Assembly: GCA_037783545.1 (NCBI GenBank)
Contig: JBBELK010000054.1
Coordinates: 310,001-374,000 of the forward strand
DNA: 64,000 nt
Direction: 5' to 3'
From: Henricia sp. BOLD:AAB3569
Lineage: Eukaryota; Echinodermata; Asteroidea; Spinulosida; Echinasteridae
The notes under the pieces were generated by a model, which was not told the DNA's origin, searched no databases, and saw nothing but the letters and a program-made list of their open reading frames with translations. Position 1 is the stretch's first letter; the number at the start of each line of letters is the position of its first letter. The position numbers and the translations under genes are program-made. Positions 13,201 to 25,200 of this stretch are shown here, in pieces.

Positions 13201-16200
13201 TATACGTCTCCCTTCGTTCGGGTTCGTGACGTTCAATCGGCAACTTTAAACCAGTCTCATAACCCGAAATCGTTACTCTTTTCTTGAATTTATCATGCAC
13301 AGATTGGGAACGATCCAGCTTTCAAAGTTAACGTCCATTTCGAGTCAAACAAGACGTTCTAACTCGTTATTTTGACAAAATTTCATGGCGAGTACATGTT
13401 TCAACATGCAATTTCAACATGTAATTTCGGATGGTCCAGCTTAAAAATGCATAGAGTACTGTGCGAGGTATTCCAGGTACCGTACAGACTTTCGCGCCGG
13501 CTAACATGTTCTAGCGTGCACCCCCTTGCCACTTGGCAACCGTTGCCAACGGCCTGGTAGTCTGGTGCATGACTCTCTTATTATGCGAGCGCCATAGCAC
13601 AGAGGCAGGACTCTAGGTTTTATGCAAATCTATCACGCAACTGGCTTATTCCAGAAATTACCTAGGGCTAATTTCAAAAAGCTGTTTCGCAAAAATATTT
13701 GCTTAATCCAAAATTTGTTCGCTTTATACAAATTTGTTAATCGTCAAACTTGATATCATCGTATGTTTCTAGCATCATCGTATGTTTCTAGCAAGAATAG
13801 CAGAACACCAGTCTATTTAGCTGAAAAACACATTTTTATGAAGCAAACAAATTTTGGATTAAGCAAAACGTCTTTATGAAATTGGCCCCTGGCAATTCCG
13901 AATTCTACAAAAATACTCGGCCTCTGATAATTATTAGGAACGGTGTGTGGCACATACTTGCCGGCATCATTTCATAGACGTTTAGTACCATTCCGTGCCA
14001 ATAATTGGGTCGTCGACTGCTCAATATGTCAATGTACACTTTTAGTGTGTTTAACGTTTTCCCATGAAAAATGGAATCGATTCCGGATGGAACTGCGATT
14101 ATTTGTTTTTGAATTAGAGTCGACTCCGAAAATGCCAGAGTCGCCCAAGCCTATAAAGTTGACGCCTGTCGATTTGCGAAAAAGCAGCGTGTGGGAATTT
14201 GGATGAAAACAATGCACTGAAAATCACAGAATTACAAAAAGCACTTTCTGCCCAAGTGATCCCATGGTTTTCAGTGCGGAGTTTTACTCCAAATTCCTTC
14301 CACATCACTTTTTTTCCAAAAGCGACATGTGTCAAATTAGTATTTAGTGGTATTTCTAATAAAGATTTAAAGGATTTGTTCAGCTTTGTCTAGAAAATGG
14401 ATTTCATTCTAACCTAACAAAATTATATAAATACCTCCCAAAAATGCTGTCTATGGGAAGAAAACAGGAAATTTGCAATCTCCAATTTGGATATGGAAAC
14501 AAAAGGGTTGGTTGTAATCACTGCACTGCTTTATGGAACGGATAAGTTATTTTACAAAACATTGGTGGTTTTTGATGATATCCTCAAAAATATGTGGATT
14601 GAGATAGCTAGGCCTGTCCATTTTCAAATAATTTCCTATTTGAAAAAATCGGTTTCATTTTCAATCGAATATTCGATATTCGATCCGTGAATTTTTTTCC
14701 TAAGATTTTGACAAACAAGTTTGCTGTGAAATTAATTGAATTTTTTTATTGCCGAATTTGCCACCTCAAAAAATAATCTGTGCTCAAATTATAGACTTCA
14801 TGTTGTAACTTGCATAGCAGTCTCTTGCCCGAAGAGGTTTTTGCAGAAATTATTGTCGGCCCTTGTACACTGGACTTGTGGTTGGACGCAAAAATGACAT
14901 CAAAGCCGAAGCGGCCGTTTCAGCAAAGGAGAAAGTTTTTTTTACTTCTTCCTTGCTGAAAGACAAGTTTGGTTTGGAGTGGAAAAAGCACATACTAAAT
15001 ATTCGATTTGGTAAAATGCTATTCGAATATTCGATGGACGACCGAATATTCAATTCGTTAGGCACAGCCTTAGATTAAGGGATAATTTAACATTGATAAT
15101 GAGGAAAATATGACCCATTATAGAAAAATGGGGGCACTCAAAAATATGATCTGGACACGCGCTCCTTGAACAGACATAAGATTTATTTCTTAATTGTCTT
15201 CAAATCTTAGATTCCGTGAGTTCGAGTCCTGATGTTGGTTTCAATCGTAACCGGGAGTGGCTGAGAAGTGCACAGGCTTCTCTGGAGAAATTACTGGATG
15301 AAAAATGCCCATTCGTGGGCTTCTACCTGTCTTTCATTCTGGCAATGCTCAATGAAGGCATCGCTGCTGAAAATGCATACCGTTACCACTTCATGAGGTA
15401 TACGAGTCTTTCCACGGTATTAAAAGGGGGCATTTTGGCAAAACGGACCATATTTTCGAAGAAAAACCTTTGTCTGGTCTCAAAATAAAAGAAGTATGTT
15501 TCAGTTGTTCTGAAGAGATAACTTAGGCCCAAAAAGGGTTACAAATAGTGACAACATGCCTTTCTAAAAACCCTGTGTACAAATTTCCAATATACGCTCG
15601 TAACCGGAACGGCCTAAAATGTAACACAAGTGTCCGTCCCGGTTACGAGCGTATATTTGAAATTTGTACACAGTTTTTAGAAAGGCATGTTGTCACACTA
15701 TTTGTAACCCTTTTTGGTATACCCAGCACGATATGGGGCCTACGGACTCCCCCCTAACGCCCCTATACCTCAACACACTCTTCCCTTTTGTTAACGGACC
15801 AACTCCCCCCTAAAAATTGAAAGGAATTCCTTGGAAATTCCTTGGATGTTTGAGACACAATAGGGGAACAATGGTAGGGGGGAGTCCGTAGGCCCCATAT
15901 TGTGCTGCATATGCTTTTTGGACCTAAGTTATCTCTTCACACTATGAACAACTAACAATGGAAATTGGGCACACACCATTGTTAACTTATTTTAAGACCA
16001 GACAAAGGTATCTCCTTGAAAACATAATTCGTGTTGCCAAAATGCCCCCTTTACTGTGGAAAGACCCATATTGAAATTTTTCCTCATTCAAACCCTTCCA
16101 TTAACATTGGGTTTCAGTGCAAAAACTGTACTTTGTGTGTAGACTGTAAAACGTCAGCGTTTCTTTATGATTTTTCGTGGTTACATTTTAATGCTGTAGC

Positions 16201-19200
16201 TGTAAGTCTACTCAGATGCTGAATTTTTGGGGGTGGATTCATATCACAATTTACCATGAATAAAACAGTAGAACAGCCATGTACTTGCACTGTTTCATCT
16301 AGCCACCCGTCTTTTGGACGGGCAGTGTGTTATTTTAGACAGGCATTTTGCGAAATGGACAATAAAACATGACAAGTAGAATTTTGTCAAATGGACAGGT
16401 GGATTTTTGGTTTAAAATGTATACATACTTGAGCGACTAAATTGCATTTTTGTTTGGAATGAAAACACAAAAGTACTTTGTAATCTGTGCGGCAGGCCGC
16501 CCAGCCAGAGTGGTATGAGTTATGACTCTTGTACATGTTGTATGGACACAGTACATGTACATACATGTACGTATGTGTGCCCTACGTGACTACACGATCA
16601 TATCACATGCATCACGATTTTCCACTTGCCTGGTGTCGATGTCCGTAACCACTTTATGCATTGTATGCCGTCATAGGATGGGTAGTTTTTAACTGCACCT
16701 AAGTAGGACAGGCAGTTTTGGAAATCCTAGATGAAACCCTGCATGTTAGTTTGTAGATTAACAAAATATTTCAGAAGGTAGCACTTTAAAGATGAACCTA
16801 AATGAATATATAAATCTTTCGTAGCAACAACTATACTTCATCAAATGCAATGACTCGAATGACAATTTGACTAGAATCTTTTTGGCCCCTTAGAACTCAT
16901 GGGGACGATGGTGTCCTAGGGGAACTTGCTAGAGTATTAAGTGAGAAGGACCTCAGGCGACACCCTTGGTGGTTATTCCAGGAATGGATCACGGAAAAGG
17001 CCATGGCTTCCAAGAGGCAGATTACAGAACCACTGAAGGTTCTTCCTTTGGTGTGGAGACGAAGCCTGGTCAATCCATGCTACAGTGACGACAGGTGAGT
17101 TGAATTACAGAGCTCAGGTTGGCTTAGTGGTATTTTCCTTATCTTCCACCTCTGTGGCCCTGGTTCGAATCACATCTGGGGCCAATTTCATGGCGTTGCT
17201 TATACATTAGCTAAAATGCGTGCTTACTGCTGCAAACAAGAAAATACTCTCTTCCGACTGATGGCCGCACACCAGTGATATTGATGTTTGACGGCTTAAC
17301 AATACGGTAAATAGTGCCATTTCAAATAAAAAGTATTGCATAAGGACAACCTGACAGTTGAGAGGTACACCACTGCTAGAATTACTAAAGAATTGTAAGG
17401 GATGACCGAGATTGAATAGAATATGCAAAACACGAGCGACGAAACTTTTTCAAGTTTTGCTGCACATGCGCAAACCGTGACACAGCCCCTTTAAAGATAG
17501 TATTCATGATTGGTAAACTGTTACTAATAATTTTATCCCCCTGTGTGGTTGAAGATATGCATGATTAAAACCAACCTGAACAAAAACCAGCTCCGTACTT
17601 CGTCTAACTTTTGAGAAAACAGTCAAAAAAGGGTTTGCAGTCATTTTGCCCCAAAACCACGGCCTATGCACGAAGTGGTTTTGGGGCAAAGTGGCATTTG
17701 GGCGATGTAGTGTTTGGACGATGTAGTGTTTGGACGAAGTCATTTGGGGCGAAATGGCACTCGGGCGAAGTGGTTTTGGGCGAAATGGCACTTGGGCGAA
17801 ATGGTTTTGGGGCGAATTAAATTTTTGTCTCATGAGACGAAAACTAATTGTTTTACTCATTTCTCAAAGACTATAGCACTTTAGACAAAACCAAGGGCCG
17901 ATTTCACTAACGTAAAAATTTGCGATTATCGTAAGTATGATCGTTAACTTCAATTCCATTGTACGTCAAGTTGCGATGGATTACGAGTTTAGCGATTGAT
18001 TTGGGCATTAGCGATCACCGCTAAGCGTTAGTGAAATCGGCCCCAGGCCCGTAACCAGCGAGTTTTGCGGGGGGATCGAATAGTGCCGTCAGGCACTAGT
18101 TTTGAAACAGTAAAATGCCGGCTATACATAACATTGCATACATAACGAAGAATGCATGGATAAGTAGATGACCCCTTTCCAGATATGATCACTGTGTTAT
18201 ATACAACAACATAATACAATAATAATACACTGAATTATTAAATTTTTATTTTGTAGAGCGGAACTCCATGTTCCGCGGGGGGGATCGTCCGATCCACCAG
18301 ATCCTCCCCTGGTTACGGGCCTAAAAACCATTTCAGGGGAAGTTTTCTACGGTCATCATGTTTATATTGTGTAATTTAGGCGTAAATCTGTGAACATTTC
18401 TGATTTTCGAGATTACCAATGATGTATACTGCCTTTAACTCTGGTGTGATTGTTATTTTTTTCTGAAAAGGGAACAAGTAACTGACATACAAGGAATAAA
18501 CCCTGACCTGTGTCTGACCTCCAAAGGTCACCTAAGCAGTGCTATGATGCAGAACCTACCACCAATGGCTGCAGTCTGCATAGACCCACTGAACGGGTGA
18601 GCAAGTCGAGAAGGATTTTCATACAGGACAGTTGTGAGATACATCCCAAAACGGAAATTTGTAGTATTTTGTTCAAATTAAGTGATAAAACCTATTAATA
18701 CGAAACCAAGATTATTATCAGAGTTATTATTTTCTTTTTAAAATTTTTCCTTCAGTCGGTGATGAAAAACAATTGTTTTATTTTATTGCGTTTTCCCCTC
18801 AGACAAGTGAATTTTTCAAATTCCAGCTGTGCAGACGTCCATCATCAGTGGGACAACTATTGTAAGTGAACTTCACAATTTTTTGGGGTAGCAGAGTACA
18901 GAGATAACGGTTGATTTTGCCCGACAATCAAGCGCTGGTGTTTTTGAAGACAAAAAATGATAAACTCTGAATCGTACAATGTAAGATATTGGCAATTTAA
19001 GAGTACATACGTTAGATCGTACATGTACAATCTTGGCATTGAAAGAGTTAAGCAGGAGCTTTTGCTTGTAAGAAATTGCTTAGTTTTATGTATGAAAATT
19101 TAAGCAAAAGCCAAGAAAAAGCAGTTTCTAGTTTTTATTCTCTCATTTTGCATGGAACTGCCATTGAACAAAGCAATATCTGGCTCATTTGAGAGAGCAT

Positions 19201-22200
19201 CTGTCTGGTGTGTGAGTAGTCTAGGCCCTAGACGTTGTTATTGTTTCGTTTTGAACGTCCGTCCCGAAAACCGTTCGCCGCGGGACAGTCAATAACAACG
19301 TCTAGGGAATCTCGTAGTGACAGCGCCGTGCGCGCGCACCTGTTATGCATAATATTATGCAGAGCGCACTGTCGCCTGCTTACTATGTATGTATGCACGA
19401 TGTCTCGTCCCCTGTGTCCTCACATCGTGGCATGACTGCACGGGGAAGCCGCGGGCTGGGAAAATTGTAATGCCCTCGGCAAACCTTACGATTTCGACAC
19501 GGCAATTTAGAGATTTTGTTGGAAATACAATTGTATAGGACATTGCAAATAATAGGTACTGTTCCACAGATAATCGAGGCCACAGTTGAACCTATTTGCC
19601 AGTTTAAAACCCGCCGGTTCGGGAAAATATTCTTTCAAGCTGTACATTTTGTTGGAATGAAAAGAAGAAAAAAACCGGGTGAAATTAAAACACTGCTTGT
19701 TGCCGTAGCTTGATCGTGTGTTGAACAGTTTATTGGCCTAAATCTCTATGGCTCAGAAATCTTCGGAAATAATCTGGAAAATTTGACAGATACACATTTC
19801 ATTTTACCATCCCATAACAGAGAAAATCGCTCACACCATGGAGCTATAAATAGCTCCATGCTTGGCGAAATCTGGAAGAAAGGAACTCGCAAAAAGCAAA
19901 TAGGCTACTGCACACCGGGCGACTCGTGCGGGCACAAAAACTAACATAGGATCGACAAGAGAGAAAATTTTTTTCGTGACATAAATTTCCCTTCCCTCCC
20001 AGTGGGTTTTCAAAATGTCAACTTAAAACCAGCAATAGCACTGTCATAAGATAAATCCTTAGGCCTATGCTAGGGACTTGGAAATCCGTGACATCATCAG
20101 TCGTGCAGTCGCGAAACTATTACTTCAACTTGGTCAAATCCGTAACCGAAGTTTGCAAGCTTGATAGACTGCTGCGTGGAATTGCACTTTAGTTTCTGTT
20201 ATTCAATCTGCCAGGCTGATTTATTTTTGGTACAGGCCTATTGGGGCTGGTTTTCTTTGTATTTGTGCCAAATATCACGCGAATTCACCTGTGCAGCGGT
20301 GAGATTTTCCGCCCCAAAATATCACCAAAATCACATCACAATTTTTAAAGTTGCTGTCTATTCATTTTTATTGACGATTCCGCACGTAAATTTGGCACAT
20401 TTTAACAAGCATAAAACAGGAACTGCTTGATGAATTTTTGCAACAAAAGTATTTTTGATAGCTGTTGCAACTTGTCTGTTGTGTGAAAATGGTTTTAACT
20501 CAAAATAGAAATGTTTAATTTGTATTCCAAGTCGCTACCCAGGCCATTGACTTAGTGTACGGAGTCTCAACTGCCAAACTGTGGTATTTTTTTTCCGTTG
20601 GGCTCTCACTGTGTATCGGGCCGGTATATAATTTATTTTGTTGAAAATCCTTTTTGTTTTTAGTCGGGCTTTATACTCTATGCAAAATTCAAAACTCGTG
20701 CGGTCTAGATGAATTTTTCCCGGGGTATTTTTCAGACCGACCGAAGCCTAACCGCCAACGTCGGCCAGGTTCTGTTACTTCGCCACCCGTCCGTTGCAAA
20801 GAGTCTTCGCCTATACCTTGCAACCGCGCGAGCCACCCAGCGAAATCAACAACGCGTACCGGTCAAATATCAACCACGGCGCGTACAAAACAACAAGAAA
20901 CTTTCAAATCAACACGATATAAGCGCCGAACGTTAATGTACGGTGCATGTACAATGTACCAGGCTATTTGCTCTTAAGTGCGCGTGCGTTAAGAAGAATC
21001 TACCCGTATCTGCATACAAAACTAACGCATGCGCACAAATTTCCCCCCTGTTTCGGGGGGAGATTTTACGAGTTTCCCTAGACGGTCATTTTGACAAAAC
21101 GATATGGTTATAGGACTACGAACGAGTCTATCGCGTGATTACGCCCTCTTGCGGCAGTCGGGTATCCAACACATAATGACCGTCTAGGGCCTAGACTAGT
21201 GTGTGAGAGGTCTTGGGTTCAAATCCCGAAAGGAACATAAAATTCTTCTTTCATCTCAATATTAACATTTTCACTGCAGCAAAGCACTCACAGTGGCTCG
21301 AAAAACATCTGCATCCAGCAGGAAAGCCGCTGCCAGCGGCTTATATTACCTGTGCGCATAAAAAAACCTAGGGCATATTTCACTAACGCCTTGCAATCAT
21401 CGCAAATGCTTAAACCGATCAATTAACTCCAATACATGTACCATTGCCTCTTAGCGAAGGATCTTAAAGAACGATTTCACAAACATTTTATGGTGGATTG
21501 TTTGTAGCGACTAAAGTGCACTCGCTACGCATAGTTTAAAACAACATCGTAGAATAAAATCAAACCAAATTTTTTCGTCATCATGTGACTAAAAACGTCT
21601 GTTTGGAATCACAATTATTCCTAAACTCAATTTACTGGCATTTTATAATTTCACCACGGAACGATCGGTATTTCCTACCTCCGTGCTACAATTGTACCGA
21701 TTCGCGATTTACGTTACTTTTTAGGAATCATTTTCGCCAATTGTGATCATTTTCATTAATAATTGTTCATCGCTGTTGCGATGGGTTTATATAAAACACA
21801 AGTTTCATGGACATCGCATTTTTTTGGTTAGCGATCATTATTGCAATGATCGCAAAAAGTCATGTTACTGTAGTAAAAATGGCCCCCTAGTCTTCAACTA
21901 ATTCCGTCTCAACCCCCCGAAAAAATTCCATAGTAATAGTAAAAGAGTTAATTTGTCGTCTCCTAGACACCTTGGACCCCAGTGAAAGACATCACTTCAG
22001 CTGCAACAGCGCCCTCCCACAGCCAAACATCATCTTCACCGACCCCGAATCCACCGCCACGGTTAGCCTAATAATACAAGGCATTAGTAGGTACTACGAA
22101 TCAAACTATTCATCGATGGTTTTAGAGAAGCCATACTTGACAGGAATCGTTGGGAACAGAAATCTGATGCGCAGAGAATCGCAGCCTGTCATGTCGGCCA

Positions 22201-25200
22201 TTTACGAGGGTTCGGGAAGGCGGCTAAAAGTCAACATTGTTAAACTCGTCTTGCAAGAGAGAAAAAAGGTATACACTGTCAAATGAATGCAATATTTGGC
22301 ATGATGCTACATTGTAGAATAATAGTGCTACCGACCAATCAACCCCCCTCCCCCTACACCACTCCCCCTACCCCCACTCCCCCCCCCCCCCCCCCACTTT
22401 TTAAGAGCTTGCTATGTCTATGTATGGTCGTGTAGCCATCGCATGTAATCGCATTAATCAAAATTTAAGAAGTACTTTCATTCGCTTTTTAAATTTTTTA
22501 GCTTTTTAATTATTAACCTTTCTGTTATCAGAACCTTCTGGAGGAAGTTTCTGGGCTGGGTATTTATGACGATTCAAAGTTGAAAGTAGTGGAAGATTGT
22601 GTGGATTTCTTATTTGCAAGGAATGCAGAAGTACCTGATGTGAAGGTAATCACAAAATGTGTATTTTATAAACTTGAAATATTTGTCCCAGACTTTTTTC
22701 TGGTGATCATGTTCATTGAACTAAAATTCATGTAGTGCTTAAGCTGGAAAGTGGATTTCAATCTGGGCCCCGTTTGTCCAAAAAGGTAATAAAAAAAAGA
22801 GAAAGCTGAACTATATATTTATATATATACAGTAAACTCCGGCTAAGTCGGCACTCTTGGGACCCGAAAATTTGTGCCGACTTACGCGAATGCCGACATA
22901 TGCCATAAGTCGTCATTTTGCCGACTTACACAATGTTACATGAATGGCCTATGCATATGGTTAATTGCAGCATGGAGGCTTCAATTTACCTTGGTTTAAT
23001 CTCCTTGTTTTTGTGGTTGATTCCAGCAACGAAATCCTCCATTGATTTATGTCAACATCGTGTTTTTATGGACACGCTAAATACGCGCGCGCGTGAGCGA
23101 GCACATGTGAAGTTCTACATGTACAGTATGCATATGACGACCCCCAAAATGGAAAGTGCGCATGCGTACAGGGGAAACCCCTTTTAAGTGCACGCAATCT
23201 TACACATGGCCAGGGCTGCATTCCACATACGCGAACGTTGCCAACGTTTGCCACTGGTACAGTGCTTTTGTGGACTGGTCTATGGAAATTAAGACGGGTA
23301 CCAGTTGTTGGCGAACGATGCAAGGTTGTTGACGAACGATGCAAACGTTTGCAATGGCCGCCTTTAAGGCGATTTGCCGACTTGTACGATGTCGACTTGG
23401 CCAGAGTTTACTGTAAATAGTGCTGTTACGAAGTCCGCAAGTTCGGGTTCGGTTCGGTGCGGATAAATTTCACAATTTCTCCCTGAACAAGTGATGATGA
23501 TCACGCGGTCGCCACGTGCAGCCAACTTTCTTTATCTTCAAATCCGCTCTTTTACACGGTTCCAGATAAGAGCACATTTTTTGACAACTTCCCCCCCATG
23601 GGGTGTTGAGATTTTGATACCATAAAATTTGTCATTTTTCTCATTACCATTCTGAAATGTCGAGATTTTGCGACCATAAGAAGAAATCTGTGGCAGATCC
23701 ATGCTCATTAAAATATAAAAACACAAAAGATATTCCAGGCGAAACACGGACATTCCAGGCGGTATCTGGGCGCTGCCAGGAATTTCCATTGTGTTTTTGT
23801 ATTTTAATGAGCGTGGATTTGCTGCAGATTTCTTCTTATGGTCGCAGAAACTCGACCTAGCCTGCGCGACTTATGCTACATATTTTCAAGGATATTGTCA
23901 AAAAAACACCAATGTTTTGTAAACTAATTTTTGTGGTTCCATAAAGCAGTGCAGTGATGATGACACAACCTTTTGCTTCCACATCCAAGTTGGAGGTTGT
24001 AAATTTCTTCGCATGGATAGTAATTTGGGAAGGTATTTTATATGATTGTTTTAAAGGCTGTTTTAGACTTTAACAGTTTGCAGAATGTAAGTTTAAGGTT
24101 TAAACAATTTTGGTTTTTCAATTTTGGACATGACTCTTTCCACGGTGAAGGGGGCATTTTGGCAACACAGACCATATTTTCCAGAAAATACCTTTGTCTG
24201 GTCTTAAAATAAAATAAATAAGTTTCAGTTGTTCTGAAGAGATAAATTAGGCCCTAAAAGGGTTACAAATAGTGTGACAACATGCCTTTCTAAAAACCCT
24301 GCGTACAAGTTTCCAATATACGCTCGTAACCGGGACGGCCTAAAATGTAACAAGTGTCCGTCCCAGTTACGAGCGTATATTGGAAATTTGTACACAGGAT
24401 TTTTAGAAAGGCATGTTGTCACACTATTTGTAACCCTTTTTTGACCCTAGTTTATCTCATCAGAACAACTTAAACTTATTTCTTTTATTTTGAGATTAGA
24501 AAAAGGTATTTCCTCGAAAATAAGGTCTGTGTTGCCGAATTGCCCCCTTTACTGTGGAAAGACCCACATACATTTTTACCTTTTTTTCGATGATATCTAT
24601 ATCTACGATGCGCACAGTGCGATTTTACAGCCCGTTTGTGAAGACAGGTTACATTTGTCCATAAGGGTTCATGAAATGCCATCATTCTTCTCTCTTTGCA
24701 GTCAATCAGGTACTTTATGGAGGATGAATTTGCGAACCCCAAAAAATCGCCTGAACCCCGAAAGCAGCCATCCGTCACTAAGGCAGACTTTGCCAAATAC
24801 TTTAATAACTTTGTACTCAATGCTCTCAGAGTCAGCTTGACAAACGTGCTGTATGTTGGCAAGACGACAGTGATTCTCCGTTTGGAAGTGCCGGAAAACC
24901 ACATTGTATTAGTGGTACGTAGTTTTCTTATAACACTGAACCGGCAAAGGTGGATACAGACCCAGCATTTTTATTGCGACCGCAAAACTGAACATTTGCC
25001 GCGTTTTTACACTACACCTCGATTTGGCTTCAACTCGCTTTCAGAACCCGCAAAAGTCACCACTAATTGCAGCGCATGCGTGAGCTGTTGGGTGTTGCGG
25101 CACTAGTGCCAGATTGGTAAATTAAATCTACTACACGGCGGGCACCGCCCCAAGGACACTCAAATTTCCAAATCTGTATTCGGGTAGCGTTTACACTACA

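Larger units (their letters stand above)
17491..18438 (+). mobile_element. TTAA-flanked MITE (piggyBac/Kolobok-type), copy 1 with nested insert
   Basis: Bounded by TTAA at 17491-17494 and 18435-18438. The ends aagatagtattcatgattgg and ccaatgatgtatactgcctt are inverted. Homologous copies are at 27894-28325 and 34174-34628 (inverted). The interior carries tandem ggcgaagtgg/ggcgaaatgg motifs. Two further elements are inserted at 17894-18323. Confidence 0.82.
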
